Assembly: GCF_020149765.1 (NCBI RefSeq)
Contig: NZ_CP083809.1
Coordinates: 3,224,001 to 3,288,000 of the forward strand
Length of the DNA stretch: 64,000 bases
Source: Pantoea agglomerans
GTDB lineage: Bacteria; Pseudomonadota; Gammaproteobacteria; Enterobacterales; Enterobacteriaceae
Reading direction: 5' to 3'
The first letter of the stretch is position 1. Each line of letters starts with the position of its first letter. The translations under genes and the position numbers were made by a program. The notes below the pieces were generated by a model. The model saw nothing but the letters and a program-made list of their open reading frames with translations, had not been told where the DNA came from and searched no databases. This document shows, piece after piece, positions 22,049 through 31,481 of this stretch.

Positions 22049-22864
22049 ATGACTATTACATTTAAAAAAATTGCCGCTGTGGGTGCACTGATTGGCGTGA
22101 TTGCGCTGGCAGGATGCGATCAGAAAGCCAAAGATCCTAACCATATTAAAGTGGGCGTGATTGTTGGCGCAGAGCAGCAGGTCGCCGAAGCGGCGCAGAA
22201 AGTCGCGAAGGATAAGTATGGCCTCGACGTCGAGCTGGTGACCTTTAACGACTACGTGCTGCCAAACGAAGCGCTGAGCAAAGGCGATATCGACGCCAAC
22301 GCCTTCCAGCACAAACCTTATCTGGATCAGCAGATCAAAGATCGCGGCTACAAGCTGGTGCCGGTCGGCAACTCTTTCGTCTATCCGATCGCGGGCTACT
22401 CGAAAAAAATCAAATCGCTGGACGAGCTGCAGAACGGTGCTCAGGTTGCTATCCCTAACGATCCGACCAACCTCGGCCGCTCTCTGCTGCTGCTGCAGAA
22501 AGTGGGCCTGATCAAGCTGAAGGATGGCGTTGGCCTGCTGCCTACCTCGCTGGATATCGTCGAGAACCCAAAAAACCTGAAGATCGTCGAGCTGGAAGCG
22601 CCGCAGCTGCCGCGCTCGCTGGATGACCAGCAGATCGCGCTGGCGGTGATCAACACCACTTACGCCAGCCAGATCGGCCTGACGCCGGCTAAAGATGGCA
22701 TCTTCGTTGAAGATAAAGATTCGCCGTACGTGAACCTGATCGTCAGCCGCGAAGATAACAAAGACGCTGAAAACGTGAAGAAATTCGTAGAGGCCTACCA
22801 CTCTGACGAAGTCGCGCAAGCCGCGGACAAAATCTTTAACGGTGGCGCAGTGAAAGGCTGGTAA
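22049..22864 (+). CDS. metQ: Methionine-binding lipoprotein
   Basis: The 271-residue substrate-binding protein of the NlpA family has a lipoprotein signal ending in the lipobox LAGC (about Cys23). Conserved motifs such as FNDYVLPN, ANAFQHKPYLD and IPNDPTNLGRSLLLL line the methionine pocket in family members. The ATG at 22049 is preceded by AAGGAAGAG. A rho-independent terminator follows the stop, closing metNIQ. Confidence 0.98.
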   Translation: MTITFKKIAAVGALIGVIALAGCDQKAKDPNHIKVGVIVGAEQQVAEAAQKVAKDKYGLDVELVTFNDYVLPNEALSKGDIDANAFQHKPYLDQQIKDRGYKLVPVGNSFVYPIAGYSKKIKSLDELQNGAQVAIPNDPTNLGRSLLLLQKVGLIKLKDGVGLLPTSLDIVENPKNLKIVELEAPQLPRSLDDQQIALAVINTTYASQIGLTPAKDGIFVEDKDSPYVNLIVSREDNKDAENVKKFVEAYHSDEVAQAADKIFNGGAVKGW

Positions 22865-22888
22865 TCCCTTTCCTGACACCTTTGACCG

Positions 22889-22915
22889 GGGCGGCGCTTA
22901 GCCGCCCTTTCTTTT
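22889..22915 (+). terminator. Terminator of metNIQ
   Basis: The stem GGGCGGC/GCCGCCC with a 5-base loop is followed by TTTCTTTT. Confidence 0.9.
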
Positions 22916-22997
22916 GCGCCGCATCCGGCGCGACTTGTTATTTCCCCTGGTCCTTGTTTCAATAACGCCACTTTTTTACAACCTTGAGGATGTTGCC

Positions 22998-23393
22998 ATG
23001 CGTTTATTACCGCTCTGCTTGTTAGCATTGATGCTGACCGGGTGCGTTCACGAATATCACCCGATAAGCAGCGCACCCGCTCATTCGCAGCCATCCCGCG
23101 AGCCCGCGCGCAAACCTGCGCCGCGCCCCGCGCCGGTTAAAGTTTATACCGATGCCGCCGATCTGGTCAGCAAACCGTTCCGCGATCTGGGCGAAGTTGC
23201 TGGCGATGACTGCCAGAGCAGCCGCCAGGATTCGCCGCCGAACCTCGCCACCGCGCGCAAGCGTCTGCAGATTAAAGCCTCCTACCTGAAAGCCAATGCC
23301 GTTCTGCTGCATAAGTGTGAAATCGTCAGCAGCACGCCGGGGTGCTATCGCCAGGCGATCTGTCAGGGCTCGGCGCTGAAAGTAAATCAATGA
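22998..23393 (+). CDS. rcsF: Rcs stress sensor outer-membrane lipoprotein
   Basis: The 131-residue lipoprotein has a signal peptide with lipobox LTGC (Cys near 16), then a Pro/Ala/Arg-rich linker and a C-terminal domain with four Cys (DDCQ, HKCE, PGCY, AICQ) that form the nonconsecutive disulfides required for signalling. RcsF reports LPS and envelope damage to IgaA/RcsC and is threaded through outer-membrane proteins by BamA, which is also in this window. The ATG at 22998 is chosen because it starts the signal peptide; the open frame extends upstream without a signal. Its stop overlaps trmO in ATGA. Confidence 0.96.
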   Translation: MRLLPLCLLALMLTGCVHEYHPISSAPAHSQPSREPARKPAPRPAPVKVYTDAADLVSKPFRDLGEVAGDDCQSSRQDSPPNLATARKRLQIKASYLKANAVLLHKCEIVSSTPGCYRQAICQGSALKVNQ

Positions 23394-24118
23394 GCACTTT
23401 CGCCTTCGAGCAGATCGGCGTGATCCGCTCGCCGTGGAAAGAGAAATTCGCCGTTCCGCGCCAGCCTGGCCTGGTACAGGACGGCCACGGCGAGCTGCAT
23501 CTGATGGCGCCCTATAACCAGCCGGAGGCGGTGCGCGGCCTGGAGAGTTTCAGCCATCTCTGGGTGCTGTTCGTGTTTCATCAGACCATGGCAGGCGGCT
23601 GGCGACCTACGGTGCGCCCACCGCGCCTCGGCGGCAATGCCCGCATGGGGGTGTTCGCAACGCGCTCGACCTTTCGCCCGAACCCCATCGGCATGTCGCT
23701 GGTCGAGCTGAAGGCGATACGCTGCGAGAAGAGTCAGGTGATCCTGCAGCTCGGCAGCCTGGATCTGGTGGACGGCACGCCGGTGGTGGATATCAAGCCT
23801 TACCTCCCCTTTGCCGAAGCGCTGCCGCAGGCGCGGGCCGGCTTCGCACAGGAGGCGCCCGCGGCCGATATGCCGGTGCGTTTCTCGCCGCAGGCGGAAC
23901 ATCAGCTGGCGCAGCAGCGGCAGCGCTATCCCCATCTGGCGCGTTTTATCCAGGAGGTGCTGGCGCAGGACCCGCGTCCCGCCTACCGCAAAGGCGAAGC
24001 GCAGTCGCGCGAATATGCCGTCTGGCTGCTCGATTTTAATGTGCGCTGGCGCGTCGATCAAACCGGCACTGAAGTGACCGGCATCGACCCGCGCGAAAAC
24101 GCGCTTTTGAGCCCGTGA
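23390..24118 (+). CDS. trmO: tRNA (adenine(37)-N6)-methyltransferase TrmO
   Basis: The 242-residue TsaA/YaeB-fold protein adds the N6-methyl group to t6A37 in threonine tRNAs. Conserved segments are IGVIRSPWKEKFAVPRQPG, RPTVRPPRLGGN, GVFATRSTFRPNPIGMS and DLVDGTPVVDIKPY. The start overlaps the rcsF stop by four bases, so it is probably translated by reinitiation. Confidence 0.96.
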   Translation: MSTFAFEQIGVIRSPWKEKFAVPRQPGLVQDGHGELHLMAPYNQPEAVRGLESFSHLWVLFVFHQTMAGGWRPTVRPPRLGGNARMGVFATRSTFRPNPIGMSLVELKAIRCEKSQVILQLGSLDLVDGTPVVDIKPYLPFAEALPQARAGFAQEAPAADMPVRFSPQAEHQLAQQRQRYPHLARFIQEVLAQDPRPAYRKGEAQSREYAVWLLDFNVRWRVDQTGTEVTGIDPRENALLSP

Positions 24119-24187
24119 TCTCGCTGGTACACTAGCCGCCACCACAACTTTTGTCAGTGACTTTCCGTTCAACTGGAACCTTAATCA

Positions 24188-25909
24188 ATGCGTACTACTC
24201 AATACTTGCTCTCCACCCTTAAGGAGACGCCCTCCGACGCGGAAGTGATCAGCCACCAGCTGATGCTGCGCGCCGGGATGATCCGCAAACTGGCTTCAGG
24301 TCTCTATACCTGGCTGCCGACCGGTTTACGCGTGCTGAAAAAAGTCGAAAACATCGTGCGCGAAGAGATGAACAACGCGGGCGCGATTGAGATCTCGATG
24401 CCGGTGGTTCAGCCTGCCGACCTGTGGCAGGAGAGCGGTCGCTGGGAGCAGTACGGCCCGGAACTGCTGCGCGTGGCCGACCGCCACGAGCGCCCGTTTG
24501 TACTTGGTCCGACGCATGAAGAAGTCATCACCGATCTGATCCGTAACGAGCTCAGCTCCTATAAGCAGCTGCCGCTGAACCTCTATCAGATCCAGACCAA
24601 ATTCCGCGATGAAGTACGTCCGCGCTTCGGCGTAATGCGCTCGCGCGAGTTCATTATGAAGGACGCCTACTCCTTCCATATCTCGCAGGAGTCGCTGCAG
24701 GAAACTTACGACGCGATGTACCGCGCCTACAGCAACATCTTTAGCCGTATGGGCCTCGACTTCCGCGCAGTTCAGGCGGACACCGGCTCTATCGGCGGCA
24801 GCGCGTCGCACGAATTCCAGGTGCTGGCGCAGAGCGGCGAAGATGATGTGATCTTCTCAACCGAATCGGACTACGCTGCCAATATCGAAATGGCCGAAGC
24901 GGTGGCGCCGGCGGGCGATCGTCCGCAGCCGACCCAGGCGCTGGCGCAGATTGATACGCCGAACGCCAAAACCATCGCCGAGCTGGTGGAGCAGTTCCAG
25001 CTGCCGATCGAGAAAACCGTGAAAACCCTCATGGTGAAAGCCAGCGAAGAGAGCGGCCACACGCTGGTCGCGCTGCTGGTGCGCGGCGATCACGAGATGA
25101 ACGAGATCAAAGCAGAGAAGCTTGATATCGTCGCCACGCCGCTGACGTTCGCCACCGAAGAAGAGATCCGCGCCGCAGTGGGCGCAGGTCCAGGCTCGCT
25201 CGGCCCGGTAGGACTGACGATGCCGATCGTTGCCGATCGCAGCGTCGACAAGATGAGCGACTTCAGCGCCGGCGCCAACGTCGACGGTAAACACTATGTC
25301 GGCATTAACTGGGAACGCGATCTGCCGCAGGCGATCGTAGCCGATATCCGCAACGTGGTGGAAGGCGATGCAAGCCCGGACGGCAAAGGCACGCTGCAGA
25401 TCAAACGCGGCATCGAAGTGGGCCATATTTTCCAGCTCGGCACCAAATACTCGGAAGCGATGAAAGCGGCGGTTCAGGGCGAAGATGGCCGCAATCAGGT
25501 GTTAACCATGGGCTGCTATGGTATCGGCATTACGCGCGTTGTCGCGGCGGCAATTGAGCAGAACCACGACGATCGCGGCATTATCTGGCCTGCGGCGCTG
25601 GCACCGTTCGACGTCGCGATTCTGCCGATGAATATGCACAAATCTTTCCGCGTGAAAGAGCTGGCGGAAGAGCTTTACCACACCCTGCGCGCCAAAGGCG
25701 TTGAGGTGATCCTCGACGACCGTAAAGAGCGTCCGGGCGTGATGTTCGCCGATATGGAGCTGATTGGCGTGCCGCACACTATCGTTATCGGCGACCGCAA
25801 TCTCGATAACGAAGAGATCGAGTACAAAGCGCGTCGCGCCGGCGAGAAAGAGATGATTAAGCAGAGCGAAATCGTCGACTTCCTGCTGAAAGCGCTTAAC
25901 AAGTCATAA
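24188..25909 (+). CDS. proS: Prolyl-tRNA synthetase
   Basis: The 573-residue class II synthetase has motif 1 around the VPV-like [12 protein letters not shown], motif 2 [25 protein letters not shown] and motif 3 [14 protein letters not shown]. The bacterial-type editing insertion (INS) lies at about 225-405, and an anticodon-binding domain is at the C-terminus. It charges tRNA-Pro and clears Ala-tRNA-Pro. A terminator overlapping the convergent arfB stop follows. Confidence 0.99.
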   Translation: MRTTQYLLSTLKETPSDAEVISHQLMLRAGMIRKLASGLYTWLPTGLRVLKKVENIVREEMNNAGAIEISMPVVQPADLWQESGRWEQYGPELLRVADRHERPFVLGPTHEEVITDLIRNELSSYKQLPLNLYQIQTKFRDEVRPRFGVMRSREFIMKDAYSFHISQESLQETYDAMYRAYSNIFSRMGLDFRAVQADTGSIGGSASHEFQVLAQSGEDDVIFSTESDYAANIEMAEAVAPAGDRPQPTQALAQIDTPNAKTIAELVEQFQLPIEKTVKTLMVKASEESGHTLVALLVRGDHEMNEIKAEKLDIVATPLTFATEEEIRAAVGAGPGSLGPVGLTMPIVADRSVDKMSDFSAGANVDGKHYVGINWERDLPQAIVADIRNVVEGDASPDGKGTLQIKRGIEVGHIFQLGTKYSEAMKAAVQGEDGRNQVLTMGCYGIGITRVVAAAIEQNHDDRGIIWPAALAPFDVAILPMNMHKSFRVKELAEELYHTLRAKGVEVILDDRKERPGVMFADMELIGVPHTIVIGDRNLDNEEIEYKARRAGEKEMIKQSEIVDFLLKALNKS

Positions 25910-25915
25910 TCTTCC

Positions 25916-25942
25916 CGCCCCCGACCTCGGGGGCGTTTTTTT
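25916..25942 (+). terminator. Terminator of proS
   Basis: A GC-rich stem (CGCCCCCG / CGGGGGCG) is followed by seven T residues. The T-run overlaps the stop codon of the convergent arfB gene (25941-25943). Confidence 0.92.
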
Positions 25943-26351
25943 ACAGTACTTTTCCCCGCATCGACTTGGTCGAACTGCGCCGCGCTTTCCCTTCCAGCCG
26001 CCGCTCTTTCGACGCGCGCGTCGGCCGCGTAGCGCGACGGATCTTCTCTACGCGCGTCAGCTCCTGAATCAAATTAACCAGCCGCTGCACCGCCGCTTCG
26101 CGGTTCATCTCCTGGCTGCGATATTCCTGCGCTTTGATTATCACCATGCCTTCCGGCGTAATCAGATGGTGCTTCGCCGCCAGCATGCGCTGTTTGTGAA
26201 ACGGCGGCAGCGAAGACGCGGCGATATCGAAACGCAGGTGGATAGCGGTGCTGGTTTTATTCACATGCTGCCCGCCCGCGCCCTGGGCACGAATGGCGCT
26301 TAGCTCAACTTCGCTATCGGGCAGCTCGACCGTACGTGAAACTTTAATCAT
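25941..26351 (-). CDS. arfB: Alternative ribosome-rescue factor ArfB (peptidyl-tRNA hydrolase)
   Basis: The 136-residue protein has the release-factor GGQ motif in [16 protein letters not shown] and a highly basic tail ([20 protein letters not shown], then KSMRGKVL) that inserts into the mRNA channel of stalled ribosomes. It hydrolyses peptidyl-tRNA on non-stop complexes. In E. coli nlpE and yaeQ are its neighbours; neither is present here. Confidence 0.96.
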   Translation of the reverse strand: MIKVSRTVELPDSEVELSAIRAQGAGGQHVNKTSTAIHLRFDIAASSLPPFHKQRMLAAKHHLITPEGMVIIKAQEYRSQEMNREAAVQRLVNLIQELTRVEKIRRATRPTRASKERRLEGKARRSSTKSMRGKVL

Positions 26352-26559
26352 CTGTCACCTGAGAGAGCATTGCCTCGTTTAACCCGTTCATCAGCTTAAC
26401 CTTTTGTGCTTGCTGTTTATGGCGCGTAGCCAGCGGATTCTGTCACTTTAGCCGCTTTCAACGCGATGATCCTGCTTTACCCTGGCTGAAATCCTGGAAA
26501 TGCCTGTGATATAGTTCCTCAGGCAACCAGAGTATTCTTGCTCTGCTGAGGAGGTGAAC

Positions 26560-26760
26560 GTGCAAAAATATTGTGAATTGGTTCGCCAGAAGTATGCCGA
26601 GATCGGCAGCGGCGAACTGGGATATGTGCCCGATGCGATCGGATGCGTTTTGAAGGCACTCGATGATATTGCCGCAAATTCTGCGCTAAACTCTTCTGTC
26701 AGGGAACAGGCAGCTTACGCCGCTGCAAACTTACTGGTGAGCGACTATGTTGACGAATGA
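26560..26760 (+). CDS. yaeP: YaeP family protein
   Basis: The 66-residue conserved protein has no known function. The GTG at 26560 gives the E. coli-like N-terminus ([14 protein letters not shown] after the start). It has AGGAGG five to ten bases upstream, whereas the in-frame GTG at 26554 lies inside that Shine-Dalgarno sequence and is rejected. It overlaps rof by 14 bases, as in E. coli, so the two are co-translated. Confidence 0.93.
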   Translation: MQKYCELVRQKYAEIGSGELGYVPDAIGCVLKALDDIAANSALNSSVREQAAYAAANLLVSDYVDE

Positions 26761-27007
26761 AGCCTATAGACCCATCAACTGTGATGATTACGACAACCTG
26801 GAACTCGCCTGCACGAAACGCTGGACCCTTGAGCTGACCCTGAAAAACGGGGAAGCGCTAAAGGCAAAAGCGACGGATATGGTTTCACGTAAAAACGTCG
26901 AATACCTTTCTATCGATCTCTCAGGCGAAACACGCGAGCTGCGCCTCGATCACATCGCCAGCTTCAGCCATCCTGAGCTGGGCACCGTTGTCGTCAGCGA
27001 AGAGTAA
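26747..27007 (+). CDS. rof: Rho-binding antiterminator Rof (YaeO)
   Basis: The 86-residue Sm-like protein matches Rof throughout ([16 protein letters not shown] near the N-terminus, SRKNVEYL and [10 protein letters not shown] later). In E. coli it binds the Rho primary RNA site and inhibits termination. Its start lies inside the end of yaeP. Confidence 0.95.
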   Translation: MLTNEAYRPINCDDYDNLELACTKRWTLELTLKNGEALKAKATDMVSRKNVEYLSIDLSGETRELRLDHIASFSHPELGTVVVSEE

Positions 27008-27019
27008 CGACAGCGCCTC

Positions 27020-27038
27020 GGGCGGGATATTCCCGCCC
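27020..27038. repeat. Inverted repeat between convergent rof and the cytochrome gene
   Basis: An 8-bp perfect stem (GGGCGGGA / TCCCGCCC) with a 3-base loop has no T-run on either side. It may be a weak terminator or transcript-end stabiliser. Confidence 0.5.
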
Positions 27039-27044
27039 CCTTCC

Positions 27045-27353
27045 CTAAGGTTTCAGCGATCCATAGTAAGCCGACAGATCCGCCATATCCCCCTCGCTTA
27101 ATCCCGCCACAAACGCCTTCATGACCTCCGCCTGCCCGCCGCTGCGCTCGCCTTTTTTATAGGCCTGCAGCGCATGATTAAGATAGGCGGCGTTCTGTCC
27201 CGCCAGACTGGGATAGAGCGGCACGCTGCTTTTTCCCTGCGCGCCATGGCAGGCGGTGCAGGCGGCCGACTTCTGCGCGCCCGCGTTGACGTCGCCATCG
27301 GCCAGCGCCGGCAGCGCCGCCGCCAGCAGCAGGATGGCCAGTACTCTCTTCAT
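27045..27353 (-). CDS. Small periplasmic class I c-type cytochrome
   Basis: The 102-residue protein has a cleavable signal peptide (hydrophobic VLAILLLAAALPALA, probable cut after residue 18) and one haem-binding motif CTACH (C32, C35, H36); the likely distal ligand is M78. It resembles cytochrome c553/c5-like diheme partners or NapB-independent electron carriers of cyt c family I. The start ATG at 27353 overlaps the tilS stop (ATGA), so it is translationally coupled to a tRNA-modification gene. The redox partner is unknown. I do not recall this gene at this locus in E. coli. Confidence 0.88.
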   Translation of the reverse strand: MKRVLAILLLAAALPALADGDVNAGAQKSAACTACHGAQGKSSVPLYPSLAGQNAAYLNHALQAYKKGERSGGQAEVMKAFVAGLSEGDMADLSAYYGSLKP

Positions 27354-28669
27354 AGTTGCTCTCCAGCACACGCGTTATTTTGCCAGATCGCCTGCCAGCC
27401 GCTGTCGTCAACGGCGGCGCCTTCCCGGGTGACAAACAGGCCGGGCGCGCAGACAAGCGTCTGATTGTAATAGATCAGCGGAATTCGTTCGCGCTGCCAC
27501 GGCGGGATCGCCAGCTCCTGCCACAGCTTCTTGATTTCACGACCGCCCGCGCGGCCCGCCAGATGAAAATAGCCCTGCGCATGGAAACGCACGCTGATCT
27601 GCTCGTCCGCGTCGGGCTGGCGCAGCGCCGACGGCGCGCTGCGCGCACAGAGCACACCGAGCCCCTGCGGCAGCGGCAGCGGCGTGCGGCGATCGGGCCA
27701 GGGCAGCTGCAGCGCTTTTAGCGAGGCGCAGCGCGGCAGCCAGTAGAGCCGGTCGCGATAGCGGCGCGCCTCCGCCTCGCCAAAGCGCAAGCGCGGCTGC
27801 GCATCTTCGCGGCTCAGCATCACCTCCTGGCGCAGCCGCGTCAGCGCGGCGCGCGACACCATCGGCGCGCCGTTCCGGGCTATCCAGCGCCGCAGCAGCG
27901 CGTTGGCGCGCGTCTCGCTCATCTGCAAGAGCGGCGGAAAATGCAGGCTGCCGTCAGGATGCATCAGACTGGCCAGCTGTTCCGCCAGCAGTTCGTCCAG
28001 CAGCTGCTCCTGCTCGCCGCACAGCGCCGCGCTGCGCGCGCACGCCGCGGCGAAGTGCGGCCAGCGCGCCTGGAGTTCAGGCAGCAGACGCTGGCGCAGA
28101 AAATTGCGATCGTAGCGCGCGTCCTGGTTACTTTCATCTTCGATCCAGCGCAGCTGATGCTGCTGCGCATAGGCTTCAAGCTGCGTCCGCGACTGGGTAA
28201 GCAGCGGACGCAGCAGCACGCGGCCGTGGCGCTCATGCCGCACCGGCATCGCCGCCAGCCCGGCAGGGCCACTGCCGCGCTTCAGCGCCAGCAGCAGGGT
28301 TTCACACTGATCGTCGAGATGCTGCGCGGTCAGCAGCCACTCTTCTGGCTGCATCGCCGCCGTCAGCGCCTGATAGCGCGCCGCGCGCGCCGCCCCCTCA
28401 ACGCCCTGCTCGCGCGCATCAATATGCACGCGCAGCACCTCGCAGCGCAGCGCCCAGGCTTCGCAGAGCGCCAGGCAGTGCGCCGCCCAGCCGTCGGCGT
28501 TGGGACTTAATCCATGATGGACATGCAGCGCACGCAGGCGCGCCTGCGGGTGCGTCTGTTGCCAGCTAACCAGCTGATGCAGCAGCACGGTGGAGTCGAG
28601 ACCGCCGCTAAACGCCACCACCAGCGCGGCATCGTCAGGCAACAGCGAGGCGAGATGAGACAAAGGCAT
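27350..28669 (-). CDS. tilS: tRNA(Ile)-lysidine synthase
   Basis: The 439-residue N-type ATP pyrophosphatase converts C34 of tRNA-Ile(CAU) to lysidine. The P-loop-like SGGLDST is at about 21-27, followed by HVHHGLSPNAD and the LTAQHLDDQCET region. The C-terminal TilS domains contain GGREIKKLWQE. Its 3' end overlaps the cytochrome gene. The C-terminal half is unusually rich in Arg and Ala. Confidence 0.97.
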   Translation of the reverse strand: MPLSHLASLLPDDAALVVAFSGGLDSTVLLHQLVSWQQTHPQARLRALHVHHGLSPNADGWAAHCLALCEAWALRCEVLRVHIDAREQGVEGAARAARYQALTAAMQPEEWLLTAQHLDDQCETLLLALKRGSGPAGLAAMPVRHERHGRVLLRPLLTQSRTQLEAYAQQHQLRWIEDESNQDARYDRNFLRQRLLPELQARWPHFAAACARSAALCGEQEQLLDELLAEQLASLMHPDGSLHFPPLLQMSETRANALLRRWIARNGAPMVSRAALTRLRQEVMLSREDAQPRLRFGEAEARRYRDRLYWLPRCASLKALQLPWPDRRTPLPLPQGLGVLCARSAPSALRQPDADEQISVRFHAQGYFHLAGRAGGREIKKLWQELAIPPWQRERIPLIYYNQTLVCAPGLFVTREGAAVDDSGWQAIWQNNACAGEQL

Positions 28670-28719
28670 GACGCGTTCCAGAATCAGGGCTGCCGGATGC
28701 AGCCCCTGCGCGCGCTATT

Positions 28720-29109
28720 TTACGCCTGATAGAGCTCCAGCGGCAAACCATCCGGATCGGCAAAAAAGGTGCACTGCTTGCCGGTTAAATCGTCGATGCG
28801 GATGGGTTCGCACACCACGCCTTTTTCCGCCAGCGTCGCGACCGCCGCGCCAACGTCCGGAACGGTAAAGGCCAGATGACGCAGGCCGCACGCTTCAGGA
28901 TGGCTGACGCGCGCCGGCGGCGAAGGAAAAGAGAACAGCTCGATGGTGTACTGACCGTTCAGCGCCAGATCGCCTTTCCATGAATCGCGCGCCTCGCGGT
29001 AAACCTCGCCCATCAGGCTGAAGCCGAGCACATCGCAGTAAAAGGCCTTACTGCGCGCATAATCTGTGGCGATGATGGCGATATGGTGAACAGAAGATAA
29101 CTGCAACAT
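28720..29109 (-). CDS. yaeR: YaeR-like VOC-fold (glyoxalase I-like) protein
   Basis: The 129-residue protein is a vicinal-oxygen-chelate domain protein close to E. coli YaeR, whose substrate is unknown. The metal-ligand pattern is visible as HHIAIIATDYARSKAFY at the N-terminus, ELFSF, GLRHLAFTVPD and the terminal GLPLELYQ Glu. It lies between tilS and ldcC, its usual place. Confidence 0.93.
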   Translation of the reverse strand: MLQLSSVHHIAIIATDYARSKAFYCDVLGFSLMGEVYREARDSWKGDLALNGQYTIELFSFPSPPARVSHPEACGLRHLAFTVPDVGAAVATLAEKGVVCEPIRIDDLTGKQCTFFADPDGLPLELYQA

Positions 29110-29197
29110 TAATAGACTCCCTGACTGTTTTGCCTATCCTGAGACGTGCGGCGGCGGCTTGCAATGCGCAATTGTCTGAAGCCGCTGCCTTTTTTCT

Positions 29198-31336
29198 CTA
29201 TTTCAGCACCCGAACGCGATAATCGCCCTCTTCCGTCAGCGTCGCGCCGTGAATATCGGTCTCAAAGCCGGGATAGTGGCGGCCGATAGTGCAGAGCATC
29301 AGCAAGAAGTCGAGCACCGCGCGGCTCTCTTCGGTGATCATCTCCCCCGGCATCACCAGCGGTACGCCTGGCGGATAGGGCAGGATCATATTTGCGGAGA
29401 CGCGCCCGACCAGCTGTTTCAGATCTACCGTCTCTACCCTGCCCTGCACCTGCTGCTGGAACGCCTGATGCGGCGTCATCTTCATTTCCGGCAGCACGTC
29501 GAACGCCTTGAGCATCAGGCGCGGCAGATCGTGCTGACGGATCAGCTGGTGGATACCCTGCGCCAGCGTCTGGATGCGCATATTGCGGTAGAAGTCAGGA
29601 TCTTCTGCATAGAGATCGGGCAGCATATTTTTCACCCGCAGGTTGAGATCGTAGGCGCGCTTAAACTCGGTCAGGCCGCGCAGCACGCTCATCGCCCGGG
29701 TCTTGTCGATGCCGATGCTGAACAGAAACAGCAGGTTATAGGGCCCGGTTTTCTCTACCACGATGCCGCGCTCGTCGAGGAATTTCGCCACCAGCGCCGC
29801 CGGGATCCCTTCATCCGCCATTTCGCCCAGCTCGCTCATCCCCGGCGTCAGGATAGTGACCTTGATGGGATCGAGATACATATGATCGGCGTCCGCCTGG
29901 GTAAAGCCGTGCCACGCCTCCTCGCCCGGCTGGATCGGCCAGCATTCGGCTTCGTCGATATGCTCCGGCTGCCAGATATCGAAGAACCAGCTGTCGGACT
30001 CCTCGCGCAGGCGCTGGATCTCGCGGCGAAAGTGCAGCGCGCGCTCGACCGAGCGATTGATCAGCCGCTTGCCGGGATTGCCGCGCAGCATCGCCGCCGC
30101 CGTTTCAATCGACGATACAATCGCGTAGTTGGGCGAGGTGGTGGTGTGCATCATGTAGGCTTCGTTGAAGGTGTGCTCGTCGTAGTCGCCTTTAATATGG
30201 ATCAGCGACGCCTGCGAAAAGGCCGCCAGCAGCTTATGGGTCGACTGCGTCTCGTAGATCACTTTGCCGGGCGTGCGCTCGCCGCTCATGCCGCTTTTGC
30301 CGGCGTAGATGGGATGAAAGTTGGTATAGGGCACCCAGGCGGAGTCGAAATGGATCGACGGCACCTCCAGCGTCTGCTTGATGTACTGGGTGTTATAGAG
30401 CAGGCCGTCGTAGGTGGAGTTGGTAATCACTGCATGCACCGGCCAGCTGGCGCGTGGCGTCGCCGCAACCTTCTGCTCGATGCTGGCGCGGGTGAATTCA
30501 CGTTTAGGAATGCCGCCGAGAATCCCCAGCGCGTTGCGCGTCGGCTTGAGCCAGACTGGCACAATGTCGCTCATCATCAGCAGATGCGTCAGCGACTTGT
30601 GGCAGTTGCGGTCGATCAGCACCGTGCTGCCGGTTGGCGCGGCGTACATACCGACAATCTTGTTGGAGGTTGAGGTGCCGTTCGTCACCATATAGCTCTG
30701 CTCGGCGCCGAAGGTGCGCGCGACATACTCCTCGGCTTCAAGGTGCGGGCCGGTATGATCGAGCAGCGAACCAAGCTCGGTCACCGAGATAGAGATATCC
30801 GCCTTGAGCGTATTGGCCCCGAAGAAGTCGTAAAACAGGCTGCCGACCGGGCTTTTTTGAAAAGCGGTGCCGCCCATATGGCCAGGCGTACAGAAGGTGT
30901 ACTTGCCCTCTTTCACGTAGGTAAACAGCGCCCTGGTCAGCGGCGGCGTAATCTGCTCAATATAGTCGTCGGTGTACTGGCGGATATGCAGCGCAATATC
31001 ATCTGCGGCGCTCAGCGCGTATTCAAAGAAGTGCAGCGCCATACGCATCTCGTTGATGCTGACATCCATCTGCGAATGGGTGTTGATAAAGGCATAGAGC
31101 GGCAGATATTCATTGAGCTGATTGATATCGGCGCAGAGCGCCGGACTGTTGTGCGCATCCCAGTCAAAGATCACGCCGCAGATACGCGGGTTATGCTCTA
31201 TCAGCTTCAGCAGGTCGTCGATATTAGTGGGATAAATCAGCTGAAAGCCCTGCTGCGTCAGCGCCGTATTCAGTTCGCGCAGCGGCTCGTCTTTGTAGAA
31301 CATGCCGTGTGAACCCATAATCGCCAGAATATTCAA
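29198..31336 (-). CDS. ldcC: Lysine decarboxylase LdcC (PLP-dependent, constitutive type)
   Basis: The 712-residue fold-type I decarboxylase (E. coli LdcC has 713 in my recollection) makes cadaverine from lysine. Visible landmarks are the N-terminal wing domain, the PLP-binding core with FCTPGHMGGTAFQKSPVG, VTNGTSTSNKI and the Schiff-base Lys in ETQSTHKLL. The start is a TTG at 31336, preceded by AGGGAGGTG at good spacing. Upstream in-frame residues are not family-like. No lysine permease cadB is adjacent, which favours LdcC over CadA. Confidence 0.93.
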   Translation of the reverse strand: MNILAIMGSHGMFYKDEPLRELNTALTQQGFQLIYPTNIDDLLKLIEHNPRICGVIFDWDAHNSPALCADINQLNEYLPLYAFINTHSQMDVSINEMRMALHFFEYALSAADDIALHIRQYTDDYIEQITPPLTRALFTYVKEGKYTFCTPGHMGGTAFQKSPVGSLFYDFFGANTLKADISISVTELGSLLDHTGPHLEAEEYVARTFGAEQSYMVTNGTSTSNKIVGMYAAPTGSTVLIDRNCHKSLTHLLMMSDIVPVWLKPTRNALGILGGIPKREFTRASIEQKVAATPRASWPVHAVITNSTYDGLLYNTQYIKQTLEVPSIHFDSAWVPYTNFHPIYAGKSGMSGERTPGKVIYETQSTHKLLAAFSQASLIHIKGDYDEHTFNEAYMMHTTTSPNYAIVSSIETAAAMLRGNPGKRLINRSVERALHFRREIQRLREESDSWFFDIWQPEHIDEAECWPIQPGEEAWHGFTQADADHMYLDPIKVTILTPGMSELGEMADEGIPAALVAKFLDERGIVVEKTGPYNLLFLFSIGIDKTRAMSVLRGLTEFKRAYDLNLRVKNMLPDLYAEDPDFYRNMRIQTLAQGIHQLIRQHDLPRLMLKAFDVLPEMKMTPHQAFQQQVQGRVETVDLKQLVGRVSANMILPYPPGVPLVMPGEMITEESRAVLDFLLMLCTIGRHYPGFETDIHGATLTEEGDYRVRVLK

Positions 31337-31440
31337 TGCGCACCTCCCTTTTAATGTGGCAGGGCTAATCATAGCGAAGGATGGCGATTGGGTACGTCGG
31401 AATGCTCTACTCTGTTGCCAGTCGGTAAATCAGAGGCATA

Positions 31441-31467
31441 AAAAAAGCGGACCGGAGTCCGCTTTTT
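31441..31467 (-). terminator. Terminator of the dnaE-accA transcript
   Basis: An 11-bp perfect stem (AAAAAGCGGAC / GTCCGCTTTTT) lies 14 bases past the accA stop and ends in a T-run on either strand. Confidence 0.92.
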
Positions 31468-31481
31468 ACCGCTGACTACGC

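Noticed and set aside
29249..30673. 474-codon open frame antisense to ldcC
   Set aside because: It mirrors the codon structure of ldcC and has no recognisable protein features.
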